Below are positions 56,201 to 64,000 of a DNA stretch of 64,000 nt, in pieces. Origin of the DNA: Streptomyces aureocirculatus. GTDB lineage: Bacteria; Actinomycetota; Actinomycetes; Streptomycetales; Streptomycetaceae. Position numbers and translations under genes: made by a program. Under the pieces are notes generated by a model. The model was not told where the DNA came from. It was given only the letters and a program-made list of their open reading frames with translations, and did no database searches. Position 1 is the stretch's first letter; every line of letters begins with the position of its first letter. Location: positions 62,001-126,000 of the forward strand of contig NZ_JOAP01000015.1 in assembly GCF_000720475.1 (NCBI RefSeq), in the 5' to 3' direction.

Positions 56201-57066
56201 TCCAGGAGCTGCTCCAGGAACCCGCGTCCACCAAGTCCGCGGACGAGCCGCTCGACGTCCTCTCCCTGCGCGGCGAGATCGCCTTCGAGGACGTGGCCTT
56301 CGCGTACGGCACCACCGGCACCGCCGACACCGCCGACGGGTCCGGCGCCGCCGACAAAGCCGCCGGGGGCGACGAGACCGCGCTGAGCGGGGTACGCCTG
56401 AAGATTCCCGCCGGGCAGACCGTCGCTTTCGTCGGCGAGACCGGCGCGGGCAAGTCCACCCTGGTCAAGCTCGTGGCCCGGTTCTACGACCCGACGTCGG
56501 GCCGGGTGACCGTCGACGGCACCGACCTGCGCTCCCTGGACCTCACCTCGTACCGGCACCGGCTCGGGGTCGTACCGCAGGAGGCGTATCTGTTCGCGGG
56601 CACCGTCCGGGACGCCATCGCCTACGGCCGCCCCGACGCCACCGACGCGGAGGTCGAGGCGGCGGCGCGGGCCGTCGGCGCGCACGACATGATCGCCACA
56701 CTGGACGGCGGCTATCTGCACGAGGTCTCCGAGCGCGGCCGCAATCTGTCGGCCGGTCAGCGCCAGCTCATCGCGCTCGCCCGCGCCGAGCTTGTCGACC
56801 CCGACATCCTGCTCCTGGACGAGGCCACCGCAGCCCTGGACCTCGCCACCGAGGCCCAGGTCAACCAGGCCACCGACCGCATAGCGGGCAGGCGGACCAC
56901 GCTGGTCGTCGCCCACCGCCTCACCACCGCGGCCCGCGCGGACCGTGTGATCGTGATGGATCACGGGCAGGTGGCCGAGGACGGCACGCATGAGGAACTG
57001 CTCGCGCGCGGCGGCCGGTACGCGGAGCTGTGGCAGACGTTCGTCGGGCAGCCGGTGGGGGCGTAG
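53284..57066 (+). CDS. Fused ABC exporter (TMD-NBD-TMD-NBD)
   Basis: 1260 aa from GTG 53284 (GGGAGG upstream); an ATG at 53221 is a weaker alternative. TMD1 about 20-320, NBD1 about 350-590 with Walker A GSSGSGKST, signature LSGGQRQRL and Walker B LLVLDDATSAVD; a long charged linker; TMD2 about 700-990, NBD2 about 1010-1255 with GETGAGKST, LSAGQRQLI and LLLDEATAALD. In NBD1 the catalytic Glu after Walker B is Asp, so only one ATP site should be fully active, as in heterodimeric exporters. Probably a multidrug or lipid exporter. Confidence 0.92.
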   Translation: MTRQPEQPEQLGWGKRLWGYAWRHPTDVVLALGSSLGGMAVMALVPLVTKVIIDDVIGDHSRPMGPWAAALIGAAVLVYVFTYIRRYYGGRLALDVQHDLRTEMYDTVTRLDGRRQDELSTGQVVGRATSDLQLIQGLLFMLPMTIGNVLLFLMSLVIMAWLSLPLTVVALAVAPALLLIARRSRAKLHPATWYAQAQAAAVAGVVDGAVGGVRVVKGFGQEEQETGKLREVGRRLFAGRLRTVRLNSRYTPALQSVPMLGQVAMLALGGWLAVQGDITLGTFVAFSTYLAQLVGPVRMLAMVLTVAQQARAGVERVLELIDTEPTMTDGTKDLPDDAPATVEFDDVSFAYDEGRPVLDGLSFAMRPGETLAVVGSSGSGKSTVSLLLPRFYDVTHGAVLIGGHDVRELTQDSLRAAIGLVPEDSFLFSDTVRANIAYGHPGATDEDIERAARAAQADRFIAELPGGYDTKVGEHGLTLSGGQRQRLALARAILTDPRLLVLDDATSAVDARVEHEIHEALKHVMRDRTTLLIAHRRSTLNLADRIAVLEDGRLADIGTHAELEHRSPLYRRLLTDPDELGGVSPGHVPPAAPAEAVDDTSVRAELDAEFDAERGITPRLWDGDREPKDMSLSGTPATPELLAQVDALPPATDTPAIDEARAVAAEESYGLRRLLRGFGAPLLVSLLLVAVDAGVGLLLPVLIRHGIDEGVSQLALGAVWTASGLALGAVVVQWAAQTGEIRMTGRTGERVLYALRLKIFAQLQRLGLDYYERELTGRIMTRMTTDVDALSTFLQTGLVTAFVSVVTFFGIMVALVVIDVQLALVVFATLPLLVVGTFFFRRSSVKAYELARERVSVVNADLQEMVSGLRIVQAFRRERSGSEQFAARSADYRAARIRGQWLISVYFPFVQFLSSVAVVAVLVVGAHRVDAGTLTTGALVAYLLYIDLFFAPVQQLSQVFDGYQQASVSLGRIQELLQEPASTKSADEPLDVLSLRGEIAFEDVAFAYGTTGTADTADGSGAADKAAGGDETALSGVRLKIPAGQTVAFVGETGAGKSTLVKLVARFYDPTSGRVTVDGTDLRSLDLTSYRHRLGVVPQEAYLFAGTVRDAIAYGRPDATDAEVEAAARAVGAHDMIATLDGGYLHEVSERGRNLSAGQRQLIALARAELVDPDILLLDEATAALDLATEAQVNQATDRIAGRRTTLVVAHRLTTAARADRVIVMDHGQVAEDGTHEELLARGGRYAELWQTFVGQPVGA

Positions 57067-57216
57067 CCGGGCCCGGCCCGGCCCGGCTGCTCGTCCCGAC
57101 TGTCCGTCCCGGATGGTGAGACAGGCAAACTGATAGGCCGGGTTCCGCAACCATCGAGTTCCTGGTCGGCGTCCGTACGTCAGTACGCTGGTACGGGGGT
57201 GACGGGAGGGGAAGAC

Positions 57217-57609
57217 GTGCACAGTGGTCGGATATGGCGGGGCCTGTCGACGGGCGCCGCCGCACTCGCGGCTGCCGTCCTGTTCGCGCTCGCGGGCCCC
57301 GGCGTCGGTGCCGCCCAGGCCGCGGGTCCCTGCCCCGGCCACAAGGTCCGCACCCTGTCCTTCAGCACCGGCAAGGTCGTGCTCTACAAGAAGCGCGGCT
57401 ACGTCTGCGCCGTCACGTACGCGAAGCGGCCGGGCGGCCGCAAGGTGATGTCGGTCAGCGTGCAGGCGCGCGGCAGCCGCCCCGTACAGGAAAAGGGCCG
57501 CTTCACCCGGCTCGCGGGCCCCGTCAAGGTGCACGCGGGACACCGGTGCGTCTGGGTCAAGGGCGCGGTGGGCCGGGTGAAGGTCAGCTCGGGCTGGATC
57601 CTGTGCTGA
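57217..57609 (+). CDS. Small secreted Cys-containing protein
   Basis: 130 aa from GTG 57217 (GGGAGGGG upstream). Signal peptide of about 36 residues ending AAQA. The mature protein has four Cys (CPGH, VCAVTY, RCVWVK and the terminal C), probably two disulfides, and a basic beta-rich body: VRTLSFSTGKVVLYKKRGYV. Function unknown. It follows the exporter by 150 bp on the same strand; a GGCCCG repeat lies between them. Confidence 0.78.
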   Translation: MHSGRIWRGLSTGAAALAAAVLFALAGPGVGAAQAAGPCPGHKVRTLSFSTGKVVLYKKRGYVCAVTYAKRPGGRKVMSVSVQARGSRPVQEKGRFTRLAGPVKVHAGHRCVWVKGAVGRVKVSSGWILC

Positions 57610-57818
57610 CGTCCGGCCGGGACGGCCTCCGCCGCGGTCTTCGCCGCACTCTTTGCCGCGGTCCTCGCTGAGCTGACGTCCGGTCAGCGGACGCGTTCGT
57701 CCTCTCAGTGAAATTCCCTGAGTCCCGTATGAGTCCCTTATGTTCTCAATGTGCCCTGGTGTGCGCGCAGTTGCTCGGTTAGGTTCCGGTCAATCGCTGC
57801 GCCGACAGGGGAGGATGC

Positions 57819-59285
57819 ATGCGTAAGACCCTCAGATGGGTGCTTTCACTCACGGTGCTCATAGGCACCGTGGGCCTGGCCGAGACCACGGCCACGGCGT
57901 CACCCGACGCCGAACGGGGCGCCACCAGCGCCGCCGAGGACGCTGCCGCCAAGGAAGCTGCCGCAAAGGACATCAAGGACCGGCTCCTCGCCGTCAAGGG
58001 CATGAGCCTCATCGAGGAGAAGCCGTACGACGGTTACCGCTTCTTCGTCCTCAACTACACCCAGCCGGTCGACCACCGGCACCCCTCCAAGGGCACCTTC
58101 AAGCAGCGCATCACCGTGCTGCACAAGGACACCGCCCGGCCCACCGTCTTCTCCACCTCGGGCTACGGCCTGAGCACCAACCCGGGCCGCGCGGAACCCA
58201 CCCGCATCATCGACGGCAACCAGGTCGCCATGGAGTACCGCTTCTTCACTCCCTCGCGCCCCAAGCCCGCCGACTGGTCCAAGCTCGACATCTGGCAGGC
58301 CGCGAGCGACCAGCACCGCATCTTCAAGGCCCTCAAGCCGATCTACGGCAAGAAGTGGCTGTCCACGGGCGCCTCCAAGGGCGGCATGACCGCCACCTAC
58401 TTCGAGCGCTTCTACCCGCGTGACATGGACGGCGTCGTCGCCTACGTCGCGCCCAACGACGTGAACAACCGCGAGGACTCCGCGTACGACCGGTTCTTCG
58501 GACACGTCGGCACCAAGGAGTGCCGCAGCAAGGTCGAGGCGGCACAGCGCGAGGCCCTGGTGCGGCGCGCGCCGATGAAGAAGCTGTACGCCAAGTACGC
58601 CGCCGACAACGGCAAGACCTTCAAGATCATTCGTAGCTTCGACAAGGCCTTCGAGGCCGTCGTGCTCGATGTGAACTGGGGCTTCTGGCAGTACCAGGAC
58701 TCGGCGACCGCCTGTGCGAAGGTGCCCGACGCCAAGACCGTCACCGACCAGGCGCTGTTCGACTGGATCGACGAGGTCGGCGGCTGGAACGGCTACACCG
58801 ACCAGGGTCTCGAGTACTACGCGCCGTACTACTACCAGGCCGGCACCCAGCTCGGCTCGCCCGACATCACCCAGCCCTGGCTCGCCGACCTGAGCCGGTA
58901 CGGGTACCAGCCGCCGCGGAACTTCGTGCCGCACGAGATCCCGATGAAGTTCCAGAAGAACGCCATGAAGGACGTCGACCGCTGGGTGCGCCACAACTCC
59001 CACCGGATGCTGTTCGTCTACGGCGGGAACGACCCGTGGGGTGCCGAGCCGTTCCGGCCCGCGCGTGGCGCCAAGCACGACTCGTACGTCATGACCGCGC
59101 CCGGGGCCAACCACGGCGCCAGCGTGGCCCAGCTCGTCGGGGACGACAAGGCCAGGGCCACCCAGCGGATCCTGGCGTGGGCCGGGGTGCCTGCTGCCCA
59201 GGCCGAGGCCGCGAAGCCGCTCGCGCCGTACGACGCGAAGCTCGACCGCAAGGACCGCGACCGCCGCGACTCGCTGCGTCCGTAG
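57819..59285 (+). CDS. Secreted peptidase, family S37 (PS-10-like)
   Basis: 488 aa with a signal peptide to about residue 28. Serine peptidase with an alpha/beta-hydrolase fold: YRFFVLNYTQPVDHRHPSKG, nucleophile S186 in TGASKGGMT, acid in YGGNDPWGAEPF, His in APGANHGASVAQ. Members of this Streptomyces family release short peptides from N-termini; substrate preference is not visible. Own promoter; GGGGAGG ribosome site. Confidence 0.88.
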   Translation: MRKTLRWVLSLTVLIGTVGLAETTATASPDAERGATSAAEDAAAKEAAAKDIKDRLLAVKGMSLIEEKPYDGYRFFVLNYTQPVDHRHPSKGTFKQRITVLHKDTARPTVFSTSGYGLSTNPGRAEPTRIIDGNQVAMEYRFFTPSRPKPADWSKLDIWQAASDQHRIFKALKPIYGKKWLSTGASKGGMTATYFERFYPRDMDGVVAYVAPNDVNNREDSAYDRFFGHVGTKECRSKVEAAQREALVRRAPMKKLYAKYAADNGKTFKIIRSFDKAFEAVVLDVNWGFWQYQDSATACAKVPDAKTVTDQALFDWIDEVGGWNGYTDQGLEYYAPYYYQAGTQLGSPDITQPWLADLSRYGYQPPRNFVPHEIPMKFQKNAMKDVDRWVRHNSHRMLFVYGGNDPWGAEPFRPARGAKHDSYVMTAPGANHGASVAQLVGDDKARATQRILAWAGVPAAQAEAAKPLAPYDAKLDRKDRDRRDSLRP

Positions 59286-59324
59286 TCCCTCGCGGGGCGC
59301 CCCGGGCCCGCCCCTTCTCCGAAA

Positions 59325-59407
59325 CCGGGGCACCGCCCCGGACCCCGTATCGGCGCTCCGCGCCTCGTCCTCAAACGCCGGACGGGCTGTTCACACCCCG
59401 TCCGGCG
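59325..59407. repeat. Dispersed repeat, copy 7, with hairpins
   Basis: Hairpin CCGGGGC-ACC-GCCCCGG (59325-59341), the repeat core at 59363-59390, and an 11-bp inverted repeat CGCCGGACGGG (59376-59386) / CCCGTCCGGCG (59397-59407). It separates two convergent genes, and the last arm lies within the GH3 coding end. Confidence 0.85.
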
Positions 59408-61172
59408 GGTACGAGAGGCCGTGTCCGACGGGGTGCAGCACCGTGCCCGGGTCGTCCGGGCTCGGCACGGGCACCGGCAACCGGCCGGTCGGGCGGACCC
59501 GTCCGGCGATGACCCGGGCGGCGGCGCGCAGTTCGACGTCCGTCCAGGAGTACGCGGCGAGCGCGGCGGCCACACCGGGCAGCAGGGTCACGTCGTTCGG
59601 GGTGCGCACCGAGACGATGACGACGGGCGGGCCGCCCGGGATCGCCGTCAGAGCTGTGACCAGGGAGTGCTGCGGGTCGCCCGGGGTGACGTCGTACGTC
59701 GTGACGAGCACGGCGTCGTGGCCGGAGGCCGCTTCGGCTAGGGCCTTCTCGACGGTTCCGGGTGACGGCTCGGTGCCGGTGCCCGACGCCGTGGCGGTGA
59801 AGCCGAGTTCGGTGAGGGCGGCGGCGAGCACGGACGTCGGCGGGCCCGTGGTGCCCGACGGCGAGACCGGGTCGGCGCCGAGGACCAGGAGGCGGCCGTG
59901 GGTGCCGGGGGACAGCGGCAGCAGATCGCCCTCGTTGCGGAGGAGGGTCGTGGTGCGCTCGGCGATGCGGTCGGCGGCGACCCGGTGCGCCTCGCTGCCG
60001 ACGGTCGCCGTGACGGCGGCGGCAGTCGTGTACGCCTGCTCGAACAGGCCCAGCTTCTCCTTGAGCCGCAGGATCCGCAGCACGGACTCGTCGATACGGG
60101 CCTCGGTCAGCTCGCCCTCGCGGACGGCCCGCAGGATCGCGTCCCGGGCGAGTTCGGGCTGCGGCGGATGCAGCAGTTGGTCGACGCCCGCCTTGAGCGC
60201 GAGCACGGCCACCCGGTCGTCGCCGTACTTGGTGCGCACACCCCGCATGGACAGCGAGTCGGTGACGACGACACCGTCGTGACCGAGCTCCTCGCGCAGG
60301 ATGCCGGTGACGACGGGGTACGAGAGCGTCGCGGGGTCGAGCGCCGGGTCGAGGGCGGGCACCACGATGTGCGCGGTCATCACCACGTCGACGCCGGTCG
60401 CGAGCGCGGCACGGAACGGCGGGGCGTCCAGCTCCTCCCACTGCGCACGGGTGTGGTGGATGTACGGCAGCGCGGAGTGGCTGTCCGTCGCGGTGTCGCC
60501 GTGGCCGGGGAAGTGCTTGACGGCGGGCGCGACGCCCGCGTCCCGGTAGCCCTCGATCTGCGCGGTCACGCACGCCGACACCGCCTCCGGGCCCGCGCCG
60601 AAGGACCGTACGCCGATGACGGGGTTGGCCGGGTTCACGTTGACGTCGGCGGACGGCGCGTAATTCTGGTAGATGCCCAGTGCGCGCAGTTCGGTACCGG
60701 CTATGCGGGCCGCCTCGCGGACGTCGTCGGCCGAGCCGCCCGCGCCGAGCGCCATCGCGCCCGGCAGCAGGGTGGCGGGCGCGCCGATGCGGGCCACGAC
60801 GCCGTGTTCCTGGTCCACGGAGAGCAGCAGCGGGATGCCCGGCGCCCCGTCGGCGGCCGCCCGCTGGACGTCGTTGGAGAGCGCCGCGAGCTGCTGCGGG
60901 TCGCGGGTGTTGTGGGCCCAGCCGAAGTAGATCAGCCCGCCGGGCCGGTACTTGGCGACGGCGTCCGCGGCAGTACGCACACCGAGTTCGCGCTCGTTCA
61001 GCTCGATGTCGGCCGCGTCGGGCTCGGTGGCGTGGTGGCCGTACACATGCAGGACGAAGAGCTGGCCGACCTTCTCTTCGAGGGTCATACGGGAGAGCAG
61101 CTTCTGGAGGTGGTGGTCGTGGGGACCGGGCCCGCCGGTCTCTTCCTGGGCGCTGCGGGAGTCGTGAGGCAC
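59391..61172 (-). CDS. Family GH3 beta-N-acetylhexosaminidase-like enzyme (NagZ type)
   Basis: 593 aa from GTG 61170-61172; an ATG at 61086-61088 is the alternative. GH3 barrel: MTLEEKVGQLFVLHVYGHHA, LLSVDQEHGVVARIG, NagZ-type catalytic loop VKHFPGHGDTATDSHSALPY with the Asp-His pair, and the nucleophile in GVVVTDSLSM. A C-terminal alpha/beta domain follows. No signal peptide, so it is cytoplasmic, with a likely role in GlcNAc or muropeptide recycling. The last residues PPDGV lie in a dispersed-repeat arm. Confidence 0.88.
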   Translation of the reverse strand: MPHDSRSAQEETGGPGPHDHHLQKLLSRMTLEEKVGQLFVLHVYGHHATEPDAADIELNERELGVRTAADAVAKYRPGGLIYFGWAHNTRDPQQLAALSNDVQRAAADGAPGIPLLLSVDQEHGVVARIGAPATLLPGAMALGAGGSADDVREAARIAGTELRALGIYQNYAPSADVNVNPANPVIGVRSFGAGPEAVSACVTAQIEGYRDAGVAPAVKHFPGHGDTATDSHSALPYIHHTRAQWEELDAPPFRAALATGVDVVMTAHIVVPALDPALDPATLSYPVVTGILREELGHDGVVVTDSLSMRGVRTKYGDDRVAVLALKAGVDQLLHPPQPELARDAILRAVREGELTEARIDESVLRILRLKEKLGLFEQAYTTAAAVTATVGSEAHRVAADRIAERTTTLLRNEGDLLPLSPGTHGRLLVLGADPVSPSGTTGPPTSVLAAALTELGFTATASGTGTEPSPGTVEKALAEAASGHDAVLVTTYDVTPGDPQHSLVTALTAIPGGPPVVIVSVRTPNDVTLLPGVAAALAAYSWTDVELRAAARVIAGRVRPTGRLPVPVPSPDDPGTVLHPVGHGLSYPPDGV

Positions 61173-61553
61173 CTGCCACGGATATCCCGTGGGGTGCGGC
61201 GGGTCAAGGTCCAAGTTCCAGGTTCCGAGGTCCGACGTCTCCGTGCGGGGGCGCCGATACGGGCGAGGGCCGCCACCGGCGCAAGGGAGGGGCGCACCGG
61301 TGGCGGCGTGCTGCCGGCCGCGGGCGGCGGAGAGGGTGGTCAGCGTTCGCAGCCAGCAGCGATGCCGACACCGCCGCGCGGAGACTCTCCGGCAGCTTGC
61401 CGGTTTGACGACGGGGCGCCCGCCAAGGTTCCCGAAACGGCGCGGATCAAGGGAAGTTGGGGCGTCCCGTACGGCATCGCTAAGCAACGCTTCAGGTAAT
61501 CATGAAGAAATTCGTGCTGGTGCTGAACACTGGGGTCGCGTGATCCTCGATGC
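61173..61553. promoter_or_regulatory. Divergent region with LysR-type box and a 13-codon open frame
   Basis: No gene of normal size. CTTCA-N8-TGAAG (61490-61507) has the shape of a LysR-type operator. ATG 61502 opens a tiny frame (MKKFVLVLNTGVA) ending 10 bp before the transporter start; no good ribosome site, so a leader peptide is only a possibility. Confidence 0.35.
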
Positions 61554-62486
61554 ATGCGCCCCTCACACATCTGCCTCGCCGTCCTCGTCGCCGCCGTCTG
61601 GGGTGTGAACTTCGTCGTCATCGAGGTCGGCCTCGGCCACTTCCCGCCGCTCCTGTTCTCCGCGCTGCGCTTCCTCGTCGCGGCCCTGCCCGCCGTGTTC
61701 TTCGTCGGGCGCCCCAAGGTCGCCTGGAAGTGGCTCGTGGGTGTGGGCCTCGTGCTCGGCGTGGCGAAGTTCGGGCTGCTGTTCATCGGCATGGACGCGG
61801 GTATGCCTGCCGGTCTCTCCTCGCTGGTGGTCCAGATCCAGGCGGTCTTCACGGCGCTCATCGCCTTCGTCGCCCTCGGCGAACGCCCGGCGTGGGTGCG
61901 GGTGGTGGGCATGGCCGTCGCGCTCGCCGGGATCGGTGTCGCGGCCGTCCACGAGGGCGCGTCGGGACCCCTCACGGCCTTCGGCCTGACGGTCGCGGCC
62001 GCCGCCTGCTGGGGCGTGTCCAACGTCCTCACGCGCAAGGCGGCGCCGCCCGACGCCCTGAACTTCATGGTGTGGGTGAGCACCGTCCCGGTCCTGCCGC
62101 TGCTCGCCCTCTCGCTGCTCTTCGAAGGCCCCTCGCGCGACCTCGACGCACTGCGCGCCCTTGACTGGCAGGGCGTCGGGATCATCGTCTACGTCGCGTG
62201 GATCACGACCGTGTTCGGCTTCGGTGCCTGGGGCTTCCTGCTGCGCCGCCACCCGGCATCGACGGTGGCACCGTTCTCCCTCCTGGTACCGGTCTTCGGC
62301 ATGTCGTCGGCCGCACTGTTCCTGGACGAGTCGGTGGGGGGCCTCCAGTGGTGCGCGGCGGCGCTCCTGGTGGGCGGGGTGGCGCTGACGTCCCTGCCGG
62401 GTACGCGGCAAAAGCCGATCGCCGAGGCCGCGGCGACGGCCACCCCGGTGGCCCCGGCCGCCCCCACGCCCGCCCGCGTACGCTGA
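61554..62486 (+). CDS. DMT-superfamily (EamA) transporter
   Basis: 310 aa, ten predicted helices in two EamA halves: first ICLAVLVAAVWGVNFVVIEV, second GPLTAFGLTVAAAACWGVSN. Probably an exporter of an amino acid or metabolite, as for other EamA proteins; substrate unknown. The C-terminal Ala/Pro/Thr tail is disordered. It is followed after 30 bp by the MerR gene on the same strand. Confidence 0.9.
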   Translation: MRPSHICLAVLVAAVWGVNFVVIEVGLGHFPPLLFSALRFLVAALPAVFFVGRPKVAWKWLVGVGLVLGVAKFGLLFIGMDAGMPAGLSSLVVQIQAVFTALIAFVALGERPAWVRVVGMAVALAGIGVAAVHEGASGPLTAFGLTVAAAACWGVSNVLTRKAAPPDALNFMVWVSTVPVLPLLALSLLFEGPSRDLDALRALDWQGVGIIVYVAWITTVFGFGAWGFLLRRHPASTVAPFSLLVPVFGMSSAALFLDESVGGLQWCAAALLVGGVALTSLPGTRQKPIAEAAATATPVAPAAPTPARVR

Positions 62487-62516
62487 CGGCGTGACCTCGG
62501 CACCCCCGTCCCGCGC

Positions 62517-63392
62517 ATGACCCGACACGCCCCGCGCGCCGCACGCGCCCCGAAGGCACTGCGCCCGGTGGACCTGGCGCGGATGGCGGGCGTCTCCACC
62601 CAGCTCGTCCGCGACTACGCCGACGCGGGCATCCTGCCGCCGACCCCGCGGACCGCCACCGGCTACCGGCGTTTCGCCCCGGTGCACGGCCGGGCCCTCC
62701 TGACCTACCGCGCCCTCGCCAAGGGGTACGGGCCCGACCGGGCCCGGGCGGTGATGCGGGCGGTGCACGCGGACGACGTACCGGAGGCGCTGACGCTGCT
62801 CGACGCCGCGCACGCGGAGCTGCACGCGCGGCGGGAGGCGCTGCGGGCGACGGGTGCGGCCCTTGAGGCCGTGGCGAGCGAGGTCCCCGGCGCCGCGCCC
62901 GCACCGCCGCCGCGCGCGCCCCTGACCGTCGGCGAGGTCGCCGCCCGCGTCGGCGTGCGCACCTCGGCCCTGCGTGTCTGGGAGGCGGCGGGGCTGCTCG
63001 CCCCGGAGCGGGAGCGGGGGACCGGCTACCGCCTGTACGGCGCCGCGGACGTGCGCGACGCCCGCATGATCACGATGCTCCGGCAGGCGGGGTACCCCCT
63101 CCCCGCCATCCGTCCGGTCCTCGAAGGCCTCCGCGAGACGGGCAGCAGTGAGGCGTTGCGCGCGGCCCTGGCCCACCGCCGGGAGGAACTGACGCGCCGG
63201 TCGGGCGCGATGCTGGCGGCGTCGAGCCTGCTGCACGGGTACGTGACCGGGGAGCACGCGGATGGTCCGGGCGGTCCGGATGGGCCGGGCGGTCCGGGCG
63301 CGCCGGGCGGTCCGGATGGTTCGGGCGGTCCGGGCCGCCCGGGCGGTTCGGACCAGGCGTCGGCGGGCGGCGGCTTCGGCACGCTGCCGTAG
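62517..63392 (+). CDS. Regulator with two MerR-type helix-turn-helix domains
   Basis: 291 aa. First MerR-like domain at about 17-60 (LRPVDLARMAGVSTQLVRDY, then GYRRF), second at about 137-200 (LTVGEVAARVGVRTSALRVW, then GYRLYGAADVRDARMI). Two DNA-binding domains in one chain is unusual, since MerR proteins normally dimerise. A Gly/Pro/Asp-rich C-terminal tail (about 250-285) has a GGPDGPGGPG-like repeat. No metal Cys pattern. The likely target is not evident. Confidence 0.88.
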   Translation: MTRHAPRAARAPKALRPVDLARMAGVSTQLVRDYADAGILPPTPRTATGYRRFAPVHGRALLTYRALAKGYGPDRARAVMRAVHADDVPEALTLLDAAHAELHARREALRATGAALEAVASEVPGAAPAPPPRAPLTVGEVAARVGVRTSALRVWEAAGLLAPERERGTGYRLYGAADVRDARMITMLRQAGYPLPAIRPVLEGLRETGSSEALRAALAHRREELTRRSGAMLAASSLLHGYVTGEHADGPGGPDGPGGPGAPGGPDGSGGPGRPGGSDQASAGGGFGTLP

Positions 63393-63454
63393 AAGGCCCC
63401 CGCGGCCGGGCGGGGCCGCGTGTGCGGGACGGGCGTCGGCCGGAGCCCGGTCGT

Positions 63455-64000
63455 TCAGGCCGACTCCGTCAGGAGGCGCGTCAGCAGCTCGCGTCCCTCG
63501 CCGAGGAGTTCCGGCAGCGGCGCCGCCTTTTCGTACCAGCGCTTCTCGTACTCCCAGCACAGCCAGCCGTCCCAGCCCTTGCGGGTGAGCAGCTCCAGGC
63601 ACTCGGCGAGCGGCAGGACGCCCGTACCGAGGGCGAGCGGGGTGGTGTCGTCGGCGCTCGCGATGTCCTTGACCTGGACGTACCCGAGGAAGGGGGCGAG
63701 CGCGGCATAGCTGTCGGCGATCTGCTCGCCGCCGAGCCAGGTGTGCATCACATCCCACAGGGCCCCGGCGTGCCGGTGGCCCACGGGGCCGAGCACGCGG
63801 GCGGCGGCCGCGCCGGTGCGGTGCGAGTCGTGGGTCTCCAGGAGGATGCGGACGCCCGCGTCGGCGCCGTACTCCGCTGCGGTGCCGAGCCGCCGGGCGG
63901 CGATCTCGTCGGCCTCCGCGAGGCTCTCGGGGTCCCCGAGGCTCTCGGGGTCCGGTTCGGTGCCGTCGTCCGGGGGTCCGCCCGGGAAGACACGGATGTA
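63455..64000 (-). CDS. Sugar phosphate isomerase/epimerase-like protein, 5' end outside the window
   Basis: 182 codons are visible, open to the right edge. Xylose-isomerase-like TIM barrel: GADAGVRILLETHDSHRTGA (metal Glu), GALWDVMHTWLG (Asp/His), GYVQVKDIA and WDGWLCWEYEKRWYE (final Glu). Metal-dependent isomerase or epimerase, often in inositol or sugar-acid pathways; substrate unknown. A short duplication encodes PESLGDPESLAE. Confidence 0.85.
   Translation of the reverse strand, partial: YIRVFPGGPPDDGTEPDPESLGDPESLAEADEIAARRLGTAAEYGADAGVRILLETHDSHRTGAAAARVLGPVGHRHAGALWDVMHTWLGGEQIADSYAALAPFLGYVQVKDIASADDTTPLALGTGVLPLAECLELLTRKGWDGWLCWEYEKRWYEKAAPLPELLGEGRELLTRLLTESA

Overview
The window is about 64 kb of very GC-rich, densely coded DNA with GTG/TTG starts, AGGAGG-type ribosome sites and rare TTA codons. 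It looks like the core of a Streptomyces chromosome. From memory, gene order from the ceb cluster to the agmatinase gene follows the S. coelicolor SCO2798-to-SCO2770 neighbourhood. That comparison was not searched.

Layout. 1-5.4 kb: a truncated XRE regulator, a His/Gly-rich hypothetical protein, a spermidine-synthase-like methyltransferase-fold protein, and a two-component system (response regulator plus kinase) divergent from a membrane-anchored protein. 5.4-11.5 kb: the cello-oligosaccharide system cebR / cebEFG-bglC with two CebR operators. 11.5-18.45 kb: an accessory island beside tRNA-His, made of an XRE regulator, two small overlapping genes and a third gene split by a 4.1-kb Tn3-family transposon. 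The transposon has 44-bp inverted repeats and a 5-bp target duplication. It carries a secreted hydrolase gene with a TTA codon and a wrecked transposase. 18.5-25 kb: tRNA-His, orn, adpA (read here as frameshifted), a universal stress protein, glmS and two conserved hypotheticals. 26-34.9 kb: a secreted beta-N-acetylhexosaminidase with a DasR-like site, then the desferrioxamine operon desABCD and the receptor gene desE, each behind an iron box. 35-43.8 kb: leucine/isovalerate-type acyl-CoA catabolism (two acyl-CoA dehydrogenases, HMG-CoA lyase, biotin-dependent carboxylase alpha and beta, TetR regulator, acyl-CoA thioesterase). 43.8-52 kb: a cation diffusion facilitator, a phosphatase-like protein, a PucR regulator, a sodium:solute symporter, agmatinase and a ThDP enzyme. 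52-64 kb: a secreted serine hydrolase, a fused ABC exporter, a small secreted protein, an S37 peptidase, a GH3 enzyme, a DMT transporter, a tandem-MerR regulator and a truncated sugar isomerase-like gene.

How it works together. Much of the window is about nutrient sensing and development: cellobiose (CebR), N-acetylglucosamine (hexosaminidase, glmS), iron (des), branched-chain acyl-CoA (TetR operon) and the developmental regulator AdpA.

Most notable points. (1) adpA has a 4-nt deletion that separates its DJ-1-like domain from its AraC DNA-binding domain. (2) The Tn3 element can be excised on paper to restore a continuous Cys-rich gene, and its transposase has lost the catalytic core. (3) A modular family of dispersed intergenic repeats has entered coding sequence: in frame inside the carboxylase alpha subunit, as the C-terminal tail of the histidine kinase, and at the stop codon of the TetR gene. 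(4) An orphan promoter plus start codon with an OmpR-type direct repeat remains where a target gene of the two-component system may once have been. No CRISPR array, rRNA or phage genes were seen.
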